Source: Lewinellaceae bacterium
Lineage (GTDB): Bacteria > Bacteroidota > Bacteroidia > Chitinophagales > Saprospiraceae
Length of the DNA: 64,000 bases
Direction of reading: 5' to 3'
Assembly (NCBI GenBank): GCA_020636005.1
Contig: JACJYR010000004.1
Span: 496,001 to 560,000, forward strand
Below the pieces are notes generated by a model. It ran no database searches. It was given only the letters and a program-made list of their open reading frames with translations, and was not told the DNA's origin. This document shows, piece by piece, positions 14,509 to 24,600 of this stretch (the stretch's first letter is position 1; each line of letters starts with the position of its first letter). Position numbers and translations under genes: made by a program.

Positions 14509-17343
14509 TTAAGCCTTCGCTTTCATCCGCCTGAACATGCTCACCGCAAGCCCTATCATCATGAGCAGCGAGCCGGCCCAAAAGAGGTTGATACCTGGAA
14601 AAACAATAGCTTCCAGAACAATGTAGTCCGTGCGGTAAGATTGCTTGGCAATCTGGACGGGGATGGTGTCGAAGACATCTGTTTTACCCTGTGCGATCTG
14701 CACCTCGAAGGTCTCCGTGTCAGGGTTGATTTTGGTCAAATAAAAATGGAGGTTGGCGGCTGGCAGCTCGGCTTTGGGCGTGAGGAAACCACCCTGGCGG
14801 ATAAGGAAAACAGGCTCAGCCGTGCCCAGCTTCTCGCCCTCTTTTGACACATCGAACTGGGCAGCAACGGCCACGTCGCCTTCCTGTTTTTTGAAGGAAG
14901 CCGCAGGCGGGTTCTTGTTGACACCCGCAAAACGGATGGTCAGTCCGTTTAAATTGATTTCGTCCCCTTGTTTGAAAGTGAATTTCTTGTATTCCAGTTT
15001 GGTCTCCGCTTCCATCATTTTTACCAATATCTCGTCGTTCAGGCGCACCTTGAAGCTGAGGTCGTTTAACTGTACCGGGAACGATCCCCAAAGTTGCCCC
15101 CGAAGGTACACCATCGGTTCGGCCTGGAAAACCGTGTCCTTTTTCCTGAATTCGAGGGTGGCGCCGATGGCAAGGTCGCCTTCTTCCGGCTGGTAGTCCA
15201 GGTTCGAGGGGTTGCGGTTGATACTTTTCACCACAGCTTCCGTTTCCAGGATGGCAGGCTGGCCCGCAGCCGTCTCCACGGTATCCCTGATGACGAGTGG
15301 TTCGTTCAGTTTAAAATAATAGGTTTGGTACACCAGTTCTTCTTCCCGCTCACGGGCTTTTTCAAAATCAGCTTCTTTTTCCGGCAGGGTGGCAATGTGG
15401 GTAAAAATGTCTTTGCCCAGGTAGCGCTTGGTGGAGGGGTTGTAGGCCACCACTTTCGTCACTTTGTTGTCGTAAACGGCGGCGGGCTTTACAGAAAATT
15501 CCTCTTGTACGTTGCCCTGGTCGTCGAGTTTTTGATAATTCACCACAAAGGTTCGGAGGTTGCCCTCGATGGTGTCGTTTTCATAAGTCACACGGTAGCC
15601 GCTCATGTACATGGGCGTATTTTTGAACAGGAGCACGTTTTTTTCCAGCATGGACTCGTCGAGCAGGCTTCGCTGCACCATTGGGTTGGAGGATATGTGC
15701 TGCTTGTTGAGCCCTGAAGCAATGATGCCGATGATCATCAATCCAAAACCGATGTGGGAGAAGGCCGACCCCGCCACTTTCAGGTTGTTTTTTAAAAAAG
15801 AAACTACATAATCGGCATTGGCCACCACCGTGAAAAATCCGCAGAAGGTGAGCAGCCAGAATTGCCAGCCGCCCAGTTGAATCCAAAAACTGGTGGCGAT
15901 GGTGAGCAACACTGCCAGGGAGGTGCTGATGGCGGTATGTTTCACAAAAGAACGGACGTTGCCCTGCCAGTTAAACTCTTTGTACCGAAGGAACTGCGCC
16001 GCCCCGGTCAGCAGGCCGATGAAAACGCCGATCCAAAGCTGGTACTTGTTGTAATGTGCAACGGCGTCGTGGATGACGTAGCCCTGGAAGTCCGGATTGA
16101 ATGCCTGCACGATTTTGTTGACGACGGGCAGCGAAGTGGAAGCCGTGATGATGACCGCCGAAAAGAGCAGCACCAGCGACCCGATGAACATCCAAAATTC
16201 TTTCGAGGCAAAGTCTTCCTCCTGCTGCGGCGCCGGTATGCCTTTGTTGCGCCAAAGGAACAGGCTGCCGCCCAACAGAAAGAACGCACCCATGAACAGG
16301 ATGAGTTGCGCTTCCAGCCCCATTTCCGTGAAGGCATGGACGGAGCTTTCGCCCAGCACCCCACTCCTCGTCAAAAAAGTGGAATAAAGCACCAGGATAA
16401 AGGAAAGGAGGTAAAAGAGGTAAGTGCTTTTATAGGAATAGCCCGTACTGCGGGCCACCAGGTGCGTGTGGATGCCGGCGACGAGGGTAATCCAGGGCAC
16501 CAGGGACATATTTTCAACCGGATCCCAGGCCCAATAGCCGCCAAAGCTGAGTGCTTCGTAGGCCCAGGCACCGCCCATCAGGATGCCGGTGCCCAAAATG
16601 GCGCCGCTGAACAAGGCCCAGGGCAGCGCTGGTTTCAGCCATTCCTTGTGCTGTCCGGTCCACAGCCCCGCAATGGCAAAGGCAAAGGGGACGGACGTGG
16701 AAGCGAATCCCAGGAACAGCGTCGGCGGGTGGATGGTCATCCAGTAATTTTGCAACAATGGGTTCAGGCCGTTGCCGCTCAGCAAGCTCACATAATCGGC
16801 GTTGTTGAACAGGGGGATGTCCATCACATCCCGCAGCAGCAGGAGCGGGTTGCTGCCGATTTTGGTTTCAGCAGAAATGTAAATCCCCAATAACATAGAT
16901 AAGATGAAGGCCTGTATCAGCGACAGGACGGCTAAGACGGGTGGCTCCCAATTCCTGGCCGTTTTCATCAAAATGCTGCCGAGCACGATGTGCCAGAACA
17001 TCCACAAGAGGAAGCTGCCTTCCTGCTCTTGCCAAAAGGCGGAGAAGATGTACTTGAAGGGCAAAGCATCTGAAACGACCTTTTGGGCGTAGGCATACTC
17101 GTAGCGTTTTTCTATCAGGATAAAAAGGATGCTGCCAATAACCGCCAGTACACTCAGCCCATGCAGGATGAAGGCACCTCGTCCGATGTTCCGCCAGGAA
17201 GAAAACTCGGGCAATCCCCTACGCTGGGTGGCAAAAAAGTAGGCCGCCGTGGCCAACAGGCTGCTCACAAACCCAAACAAAATGGCGAAATGCCCCAATT
17301 CCCTGGGCCAGAGCACTTCGCCAATGTATTGTATTTCTTCCAT
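14509..17343 (-). CDS. ccmF: Cytochrome c biogenesis protein CcmF/CcsA-type heme lyase
   Basis: This 944-residue, highly hydrophobic protein carries the heme-handling WWD motif (GGYWAWDPVENMSLVPW, about residues 270-290). The expected His-containing loops are near WMTIHPPTLFLG and THLVARSTGYS, and many transmembrane helices span residues 15-560. The C-terminal part is a large periplasmic region, longer than in proteobacterial CcmF (about 650 residues), ending in one membrane helix. It attaches heme to apocytochrome c in system I maturation. Its partner ccmE lies 153 bases upstream on the same strand. Confidence 0.9.
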   Translation of the reverse strand: MEEIQYIGEVLWPRELGHFAILFGFVSSLLATAAYFFATQRRGLPEFSSWRNIGRGAFILHGLSVLAVIGSILFILIEKRYEYAYAQKVVSDALPFKYIFSAFWQEQEGSFLLWMFWHIVLGSILMKTARNWEPPVLAVLSLIQAFILSMLLGIYISAETKIGSNPLLLLRDVMDIPLFNNADYVSLLSGNGLNPLLQNYWMTIHPPTLFLGFASTSVPFAFAIAGLWTGQHKEWLKPALPWALFSGAILGTGILMGGAWAYEALSFGGYWAWDPVENMSLVPWITLVAGIHTHLVARSTGYSYKSTYLFYLLSFILVLYSTFLTRSGVLGESSVHAFTEMGLEAQLILFMGAFFLLGGSLFLWRNKGIPAPQQEEDFASKEFWMFIGSLVLLFSAVIITASTSLPVVNKIVQAFNPDFQGYVIHDAVAHYNKYQLWIGVFIGLLTGAAQFLRYKEFNWQGNVRSFVKHTAISTSLAVLLTIATSFWIQLGGWQFWLLTFCGFFTVVANADYVVSFLKNNLKVAGSAFSHIGFGLMIIGIIASGLNKQHISSNPMVQRSLLDESMLEKNVLLFKNTPMYMSGYRVTYENDTIEGNLRTFVVNYQKLDDQGNVQEEFSVKPAAVYDNKVTKVVAYNPSTKRYLGKDIFTHIATLPEKEADFEKAREREEELVYQTYYFKLNEPLVIRDTVETAAGQPAILETEAVVKSINRNPSNLDYQPEEGDLAIGATLEFRKKDTVFQAEPMVYLRGQLWGSFPVQLNDLSFKVRLNDEILVKMMEAETKLEYKKFTFKQGDEINLNGLTIRFAGVNKNPPAASFKKQEGDVAVAAQFDVSKEGEKLGTAEPVFLIRQGGFLTPKAELPAANLHFYLTKINPDTETFEVQIAQGKTDVFDTIPVQIAKQSYRTDYIVLEAIVFPGINLFWAGSLLMMIGLAVSMFRRMKAKA

Positions 17344-17496
17344 GTTAATTTAATAGTGAAAGGTGAATGATGAACAGGCCGGGAAATCAGGTAGTGGTGA
17401 GCAAATGAAAAGAGGGTTCAGGTAAGGTAAATAGTGTTTGATGGATTATTGAAAATGGATCTCCCATTGACAATTCAGCATTCGTCATTTACCATT

Positions 17497-17895
17497 TCAA
17501 GTCCCCTTCCCGGATTTGATATAAACTTCTTCGTCCTTGTATTTCGATGGGCATTTCAGCAGCACATCGGAGGCGATGAACTCGTCGCCGGCCATTTTTC
17601 CAGTGACGACGATCTGTTCGGATTTTTCGAAATCCTGCGGTTTGGCGGCTTTCAGTACCACTTTGCGCTCCTCGCCTTTGGTATCTTTGACATAAAATGT
17701 GAAATAGTTGGGGTTCTCCGATGGGTTGTAGTACATCTCCTTGTCCTTGGAGAGCAGCCCGTTCACTTTCACGGCCCTGCCGGATTCCCTGGCCACCTCG
17801 AAGTTGGCGTAGGTGCTCATGTCTTTCGATGCGTTGGTCAGCAGCGCAATGGCAACTGCGATCATGACTACGGCGACGATATAAATTTTCTTCAT
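17497..17895 (-). CDS. ccmE: Cytochrome c maturation protein CcmE, Cys-type heme chaperone
   Basis: This 132-residue protein has an N-terminal membrane anchor (KKIYIVAVVMIAVAIALL) and a small beta-barrel ending in DVLLKCPSKYKDE. Most CcmE proteins bind heme covalently through His in a HxxxY motif. Here the motif is CPSKY, the CxxxY variant known from some bacteria and archaea. A longer frame starts 21 codons upstream, but those residues do not fit a membrane anchor, so ATG 17895 is used. It delivers heme to CcmF, encoded next on the strand. Confidence 0.9.
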   Translation of the reverse strand: MKKIYIVAVVMIAVAIALLTNASKDMSTYANFEVARESGRAVKVNGLLSKDKEMYYNPSENPNYFTFYVKDTKGEERKVVLKAAKPQDFEKSEQIVVTGKMAGDEFIASDVLLKCPSKYKDEEVYIKSGKGT

Positions 17896-18070
17896 GTTGA
17901 TGAAATTTAAGTCAAAGGTAGATGGATATAGGCCATCCTTCCAAGTTAGGCTTGTCAAACAAGTGTCAATAGGATTGTGTTTGGGTGTTTGGGTTTTTAT
18001 GTGTTTTGGGGGCAGTGGGCTATTTTTATAGATACTCGCATTTAATGTTGATGGTAGTAGTCTTTGAGTG

Positions 18071-18122
18071 GCGGGGTTATCGAACCCCGCTCTTCCGGTG
18101 CTGCGGGGTTCGATAACCTCGC
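18071..18122. repeat. 20-bp inverted repeat with self-palindromic arms
   Basis: Arms 18071-18090 and 18103-18122 match with one mismatch around a 12-base loop. Each arm is itself a hairpin (GGGGTT, ATCG, AACCCC in the left arm). It lies in the gap between ccmE and selD, just before the 18171-18321 element. Confidence 0.75.
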
Positions 18123-18170
18123 TTCTCCATACTATATAGTGCGATGTAGCTAACCCGATTGATTAATTTC

Positions 18171-18321
18171 GTTCTTTGACAAATTCTGTGGAGTAAGGAA
18201 ACCGTTAAAACGGTTTGGCGCATAACCGCTTGATTTTCAATCCACGACTTAAGTCGTGGGTTGAAAATTGGCTATCACTTTGAGCCGTTTTAACGGATGA
18301 CCACAAGATTTGTCAAAGAAC
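18171..18321. repeat. 151-bp nested palindromic element (MITE-like)
   Basis: Outer arms of 21 bases (18171-18191 and 18301-18321, starting GTTCTTTGACAAAT) are inverted repeats with two mismatches. Inside them, CCGTTAAAACGG (18202-18213) pairs with CCGTTTTAACGG (18285-18296). At the centre, 18233-18268 is a 36-bp palindrome with one mismatch pair. The whole could fold into one long stem or a cruciform. There is no coding capacity. Confidence 0.8.
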
Positions 18322-18360
18322 CATTAACTGCCTATAAATGGAATACAACATTTAAAACAC

Positions 18361-19416
18361 CTATACACACCGAATCAAATGTTCCCCTTGCGCTGTCATC
18401 ACCCCGATGGGTTCCAGTTTCAAACCATGAGCATTGCTTATTTGATGGAATTCAGATTCGGATGCAGGTGAGACGGCCACCAGCAGGCCGCCACTGGTTT
18501 GCGGGTCGCAGCAAATGTTTCGCTGGTAATCGCTCACCGCGGCCACATTGTGTCCGTAACTGTCCCAATTCCGGTGGGTGCCGCCGGGCACACATTTCTC
18601 TTTGAGGTAAAAATCAAGGGCTGCCTTGTCGAGCAGGGGGAGTTTTTCAAAAAAGACATCGGCGCTGGTTTGGGAGGCCTCGCACATTTCGCCGAGGTGG
18701 CCGAAGAGGCCAAAGCCCGTCACGTCCGTCATCGCCATTACGCCGGAAAGTTTCCCCAAATCCTCCCCTACCCTGTTCAACATGACCATATTATCCCTGG
18801 CGAGCATGGCATGTTCCGGCAGCAATTTCCCTTTTTTCTGGGCGGTAGAGAGGATACCGACGCCAATGGGTTTAGTCAAAAACAACATGTCGCCGGGCCG
18901 GGCGCCCCCATTTTTTTTCATGTGTTGAATGTCAACCCTGCCAGTGACGGCAAGGCCAAACACCGGTTCCGGGCAGTCAATGCTGTGGCCGCCGGCCAGG
19001 GGAATGCCGGCATCGGCGCAGGCAAGGCGGGCGCCCGCCACCACTTCATTGGCCACTTCCGGAGGCAACACGTTGATGGGCCAGCCCAGGATGGCAATGG
19101 CCAGCAGGGGCTTGCCGCCCATGGCGTACACGTCGCTGATGGCATTGACGGAGGCAATGCGGCCAAAGTCGGCGGGGTCGTCAACGATGGGCATGAAAAA
19201 GTCAGTGGTGCTGATGATGGCCGTGCCATCACCAAGGTCCATTACGGCGGCGTCGTCCCGTTCTTCGTTGCCGACCAGGAGGTTTTTGAAGTAGGCCTTG
19301 CCGCCCTCGTGCTGGAGGATTTGGTCCAGCACTTTGGGTGCAATCTTGCAGCCGCAACCAGCGCCGTGGCTGTATTGCGTGAGTTTGATGGTTTGGATGT
19401 CAGAGTCCGTTGTCAT
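18361..19416 (-). CDS. selD: Selenide, water dikinase (selenophosphate synthetase)
   Basis: This 351-residue protein makes selenophosphate from selenide and ATP. The active-site segment SHGAGCGCK is present with Cys21 and Lys24, so the enzyme is the Cys form, not a selenoprotein. Metal- and ATP-binding motifs DDAAV, TTDFF, GRIASVNAISDVYAMGG and GHSIDCPEP follow in order. The start ATG lies 17 bases inside the end of mnmH, so the two are translationally coupled. Confidence 0.95.
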   Translation of the reverse strand: MTTDSDIQTIKLTQYSHGAGCGCKIAPKVLDQILQHEGGKAYFKNLLVGNEERDDAAVMDLGDGTAIISTTDFFMPIVDDPADFGRIASVNAISDVYAMGGKPLLAIAILGWPINVLPPEVANEVVAGARLACADAGIPLAGGHSIDCPEPVFGLAVTGRVDIQHMKKNGGARPGDMLFLTKPIGVGILSTAQKKGKLLPEHAMLARDNMVMLNRVGEDLGKLSGVMAMTDVTGFGLFGHLGEMCEASQTSADVFFEKLPLLDKAALDFYLKEKCVPGGTHRNWDSYGHNVAAVSDYQRNICCDPQTSGGLLVAVSPASESEFHQISNAHGLKLEPIGVMTAQGEHLIRCV

Positions 19417-20431
19417 TGGCAATATGGATTAATTCGGATGCTATTTTTTCACAATCAAGTTCATGGGGCTTGAGCAGGATAGACTTGCTGAAATGGCCTT
19501 TAGCGGTCGCATGGGTGTAAGACTTGTCGTAGTATTCGAGGGCAATGCCTGTTGAGGTTGCGATGTCACCATTTTGAAAAGCTTCCAGGGCTGCTTTCAT
19601 GTGCTGGCCGCCCATCCGCTTCTCTATTTTGCGGAGCGATTCTTCCAATTCTTCCTTTGGGAAATGGGCATAATCAGCGATCAGGCGTTCGACACGGTGC
19701 TGGAAGGGAAGTTCCACCTGTACGAGGGGCGCTGTCCGCATTTTATTCCAAATGCCCTGTGGCACAAAGACTTTCCCGATGCTTCGGCTTTCGTTTTCCA
19801 CCCAGATGCGGCGATGAGGGGTCAGTTTTGAGAAATCCTGGTAGAGGTTGTTTTCAAATTGTTCGCTGGTTGGCTGCGGCAGTTCGCCAAGGGCGCCGAA
19901 AGCGGAGCCTTTGTGGCGGGCCAGTTTCTCCAAGTCAAGCACCTGCTCGCCCTGGGCGGCCAGGCGCTGCAGGATTTCCGTTTTGCCGCTGCCGGTCTTG
20001 CCGCCCAAGACGACGAAGCAGGCAGGTGTTTTTTCAAAAACATCGAGGACAAAGTGGCGGTAGGCTTTGTAGCCGCCAACAAGCACCGACACCTCAAAAC
20101 CGGAGAATTCGAGCAGTGCGCCGAGGCTCGCACTGCGCTTGCCCCCCCGCCAGCAATGAACGGCGGCCCGTTTGCCGGGAGCCAGCCGGTATGCCTCTCT
20201 CAGGTACCAGGATAGTTTGGCACCTGCCAGGTCAAGTCCCCGTAAGTAGGCTTTTTCGGGGCTGATCTGCTTGTACAGCGTGCCCACCTCTGCCCTTTCT
20301 TCGTTGCTGAAAAGTGGCAGGTTTTTCGAGCCGGGAATGTGGCCTTGCCCGTACTCGGCAGGGGTGCGCACGTCCAGCAAAACTGGCCGCTCCGTATCTG
20401 CTAAAAATTTTTCGATGGTTATTTCCTTCAC
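19400..20431 (-). CDS. mnmH: tRNA 2-selenouridine/geranyl-2-thiouridine synthase
   Basis: This 343-residue protein is of normal family length. An N-terminal rhodanese domain (DVRTPAEY to HCWRGGKRS, active Cys93) is followed by a P-loop domain (GGKTGSGKTEIL, residues 143-154). MnmH replaces sulfur by selenium in wobble 2-thiouridine of tRNAs for Lys, Glu and Gln, using selenophosphate from SelD, encoded next. The start codon appears to be GTG. No selA, selB or selC is visible, so tRNA modification is the only selenium use supported within this window. Confidence 0.95.
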   Translation of the reverse strand: MKEITIEKFLADTERPVLLDVRTPAEYGQGHIPGSKNLPLFSNEERAEVGTLYKQISPEKAYLRGLDLAGAKLSWYLREAYRLAPGKRAAVHCWRGGKRSASLGALLEFSGFEVSVLVGGYKAYRHFVLDVFEKTPACFVVLGGKTGSGKTEILQRLAAQGEQVLDLEKLARHKGSAFGALGELPQPTSEQFENNLYQDFSKLTPHRRIWVENESRSIGKVFVPQGIWNKMRTAPLVQVELPFQHRVERLIADYAHFPKEELEESLRKIEKRMGGQHMKAALEAFQNGDIATSTGIALEYYDKSYTHATAKGHFSKSILLKPHELDCEKIASELIHIANDNGL

Positions 20432-20981
20432 TGTACTGATGCTGCTTTACAAAAGATCCTTGTTGAAAACCAGGACGCTGGAAATCATTCAGTAGCCTAT
20501 CTCCATTGATCAGGTGAAAGACATTTACACAAATCCCTCCTTGTGAGGATGTTGTGTTCACCTAACCTGGATTTAGTCAGGTAATCGCCTTTCACCATGA
20601 ATGCGAATAACGGTTCAATTTTTATGTTCGTTGATTTTCAAGAAGGTAAATCGTGGTGATTTTGAAAATCACCACGATCTCGTTGTTCAAACAACTGGAA
20701 ATGTGGCAATTATCTTAACCCTGAATTCGCACCATTAATAAATGTCCATTAATAAATACCCGAACGGGGCAAAAGTACCCAAAAGCACCCATTCTGTAAA
20801 TCTGCCGAATTTCCTCCATCGGACTTTATGGATAAACTCCCACCGCCGCCTCCCTTAACCAACCCCTCAAAACTGAAATTATCCCGCTCATTTTTCCCGT
20901 TTCCTCCCCGTTCAAATAACAAATGTCGCTGATCAGGTAAAAGCAGCGAACAGGATTAGGCAATTATATCATTTGAAAAAA
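20432..20981. other. Intergenic region with one perfect hairpin
   Basis: About 550 bases without a credible gene. It holds the perfect hairpin at 20651-20679 and a short direct repeat CCATTAATAAAT near 20731 and 20743. Nothing else was recognised. Confidence 0.5.
20651..20679. repeat. Perfect 14-bp palindrome
   Basis: ATCGTGGTGATTTT pairs perfectly with its complement across one central base. There is no following T-run, so a terminator role is not clear. Confidence 0.65.
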
Positions 20982-20989
20982 TAAATTTG
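20982..20989 (+). promoter_or_regulatory. -7 box upstream of the 21037 gene
   Basis: TAAATTTG matches TAnnTTTG and lies about 48 bases before the start codon. No good -33 TTG is seen at the right spacing. Confidence 0.4.
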
Positions 20990-21036
20990 CCTTCGCATTC
21001 GCTGTGGCACGCCCGCCAATTGTTAATTTTCCACCT

Positions 21037-21456
21037 ATGAAAAAATTTCTTATCCCTGCTTTTCTTTTTGTGACCTGCTTTGCTACCTTTGTTCACACAC
21101 AACCACAGACCCACACCGCCAATCCGATAGATGCCCGCCTCTACGAGGTTTTCGACGGCAGTTACCTGGAAAAAGTCAACACCGAGAACCCTTTCCTGAT
21201 CCAACGCTGGAACTACTACCTCGACCATGCGTGGTACATCACCGACCTGCCGGCTGAAAAAGCACAAGCAGGTTATCCCATTATAAACCTTGAAAACCCG
21301 GAGCATTTCAATATCCTTCTCGTCGAGAAGGAACAACACCTGAAACGGGACTGGGAAAAACAAATGATCTATCGGATTGGGGACAGCGAAAAAGCGCTTG
21401 TTTTTTACCCAGGAAAGGAATTCAATGAAAGGTTGAACGAGCATTTAGGAAGATAA
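21037..21456 (+). CDS. Small secreted protein of unknown function
   Basis: This 139-residue protein has a signal peptide (MKKFLIPAFLFVTCFATFVHTQ) and a hydrophilic remainder with many aromatic residues (NYYLDHAWYITDLP). An 11-codon longer frame is possible, but the signal peptide fixes the start at 21037. No known domain or sorting signal was recognised. It lies 185 bases before the large adhesin on the same strand and might belong to the same surface system, but nothing in the sequence proves this. Confidence 0.7.
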   Translation: MKKFLIPAFLFVTCFATFVHTQPQTHTANPIDARLYEVFDGSYLEKVNTENPFLIQRWNYYLDHAWYITDLPAEKAQAGYPIINLENPEHFNILLVEKEQHLKRDWEKQMIYRIGDSEKALVFYPGKEFNERLNEHLGR

Positions 21457-21640
21457 ATCATCAGCGCCTTTTAGTTTTTTGCACACCTGAGACACAAACA
21501 TCCAATCAAGGCCAACACACTTCCTTTGATGCCATCCCGATCCCTGAACATAAACAATGATGATTTGCCCTGCTTTCATCAGTTCAATAAAACAAAGGCG
21601 AACCATCTTTAACCAAAAACTCAGACCACATTCCATCATT

Positions 21641-24600
21641 ATGAATCTGAAAGCTACTTTTACTTTTTTGCTGGCGCTTTCAAGTTTCCTCCTTGCAGGA
21701 CAAAACTACCTCATGAACGCCGCCCTCACCAGTGTCAACGATTGCAGCGGCTTTTTCATGGACAGTGGCGGCGGGAGCAACCCCTACGGCCCAAACCAAC
21801 ATTTCACCACCACCATTTGCCCGGACGGGACCACCGGCACGCACATACAGCTCATTTTCAGCGGCACCCAAATTGGCGCTGGGGATGACCTCTGCTTTTT
21901 TGACGGCAATTCAACCGCAGCAACCCCGCTTGGCTGTGCCAGCGATTTCAATGGCAACGCTGCATTTATCATACAGGCTACGGCCGCCAACAACACGGGT
22001 TGCCTGACCATTACGTTCGATTCGGATGCCACTGACCAGGGTTCTGGCTGGAGCGCCGACATAAACTGCATCCCCGCCTGCCAGACTATTTTCGCCGTTT
22101 TGGATCAAACCGATCCCATCATCGAACCGGCTGATACGGGCTGGATTGATATCTGCCCCGGCGACCGGGTCTTCTTCTGGGGCAAGGGGGATTATCCCCA
22201 AAACGGCACCTTGTACAACCACTCCGACCTGACCACTGATTTTGAATGGGACTTTGGCGACGGGGCCATCACCTATGGCCCAACAGTTTCCCATGTTTTT
22301 GACGAACCGGGCGGCTACATCGTCCACCTGAAACTGACCGATCAGCTGGGCTGCAAAAACACCAATTACCTGAGCCAGCGCATCCGGGTGGCGCACAAGC
22401 CCGACTTCATGATCGGCAATTTTGTGCAACAGATCTGCGTGGGCGACACGGTGGGACTCAATGCCATGATAGACAGCATGGACGTCAATCACACGGTTTC
22501 CGTCAATCCGGTAGAAGAAGGTTTCCAAACACTGGGCATCCGGTCTGATTCGCTGGCCCTGCCCGACGGCAACGGCTCTTCTTATCAGACCACCATTACT
22601 TTCAGTGATTTCTCGCCGGGCCAATTGCTCACCAACATCAATGATCTGTTGGGTATCTGGGTCAATATGGAGCATTCCTGGCTCAGGGATTTGGAAATCA
22701 GCCTCACCTGCCCCAACGGGCAATCAGCCATTTTGCACAACCATCCCGGAAACATCGGGGGCGAGGTTTTTCTGGGCGTGCCTTTTGAAAATGATGAAGG
22801 ACTGGCCGTGCCAATTCCGGGGGTCGGCTGGGATTATGGCTGGCAGGTGAACCCTGACTATAATTACACCTGGATCACTTATGCCAATGCGTTCAGCCCG
22901 GGCACGTTGCCATCGGGCAGTTATAAGCCATTTCAAACCCTCAACAACTTCCTGGGCTGCCCGCTCAACGGTGATTGGACCATTGAAGTGACCGACCTCT
23001 GGCCGGTGGACAATGGCTACATTTTCTCCTGGAGCATTGATTTCAACCCTGACCTTTATCCAGCGCGGGAAACCTTTACCCCTGCCATTTCCAGTTGGGC
23101 CTGGAACGACCACCCTTCCATTTTTTACTCCGAGCTCGACTCTATTACCGGTGCACCAATCAATGCGGGCGAGGTTTCCTATGTATTCGCTGTAACCGAT
23201 GAATTTGGCTGTGTTTGGGATACTGCCGTGGATATCCGGGTGCTGCCGGTTACCCATCCCGACTGTCACTCTTGCAGCCAACTGCTTTCACCTGCCGGCG
23301 ACACGACCGTTTGCCTGGGCGAACCGGTGGACATTGATGTTTCCATGCCTACCCAGCCCAATCTGGATGTCACTTTTGAATCTTATGACGACTATGCCAT
23401 CGGGGCAGGAAACCACCCACCTGCCAACCCCTATTTTTCCACCATCAATGTGAATTCAAACATTCCGGCCACCATCACCAACCCCGCACAGGACATCGTT
23501 TCCATCTGCCTGGATTTGACCACCGATTTCGATGCGGATATGGCGATTTACCTGCGGGCACCCAACAACCAACTGCTGGAGCTTTCGACCAATAACGGCG
23601 GGGGCGGGGACAACTACACGCAGACCTGTTTCACCGCCACCGCAGTCACGCCCATTAATACGGGCGCTGCTCCTTTTACCGGGAATTTTTTACCCGAAGG
23701 AAACTGGAACGTGCTGAACGGAGCGCCCATCAACGGCAACTGGTCGCTCAGGATTTCGGACCTGGCAGGGCCGACCAAATATGGCAAGCTCAACTGGTGG
23801 GCCATTACCTTTCGGGCCACTAACAACGTGACATACACCTGGACGCCCAACACAGGCTTGTCCTGCAACAATTGCCCAAACCCTACGGCCAATCCTTTGA
23901 CCAGCACCGCCTATGTTGTCACTTCCAACGACAGTTACGGTTGCTCGGTAAAGGATACGGTTGACATCGCCGTGTTGAACAGTTTTCCTGCCCCGGCGGT
24001 CACCTGTCAATTGCAGCCGGGCGGCCAGGTGGTGGTGAACTGGAACGACGTTGGCCCCGGACTGGAATATGAAGTCAATATTAACGGAACAGGATGGGTG
24101 GATCCCAACAACGGAGGCCTTTCCTACCTCGTCAACGGCGTGACCAACGGCGACCAGGTGAACGCTGAGGTTCGGGTAAAAGTCAATGGTGGTGCCTGCG
24201 TGGTGGGAGTTGGTAATTCCAGTTGCCTGTACCAGCTTTGCATGATGGATGCCTTCACCTCAAGTCCTGGCCCGTATGCAGTGTCATGCAATGGAGCTTG
24301 CGACGAAGCGGTACAGATTTCCGTGGCGAGCGGGCTTGCTCCTTTTAATTTTCAGGTCACCAACCTGACAACCGGCAATAGCTTCGCCCAGGCCAATGGA
24401 AACCTGGCCAGCCTCTGCCCAGGCAACTACCGGGTCATCGTCATGGATGCGGACGCCTGCGCAGATACCGTTAGTTTTACGGTCAATGATCAACCAGCTT
24501 TAATGGTGAGTGCCTCACAGGCCTCGCCCGTATCGTGCAATGGCGATACCGATGGCTGTGCTATGGTCACTGCTTCGGGCGGGGTCGGCGGTTTTACTTT

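Noticed and set aside
18100..18122. T-arm-like sequence GGGGTTCGATAACC suggesting a tRNA
   Set aside because: It is one arm of a long inverted repeat; no acceptor stem, D-arm or anticodon arm can be built around it.
18499..19473. 324-codon + strand frame opposite selD
   Set aside because: Shadow of selD; composition is low-complexity (G, A, H) and no family is recognised.
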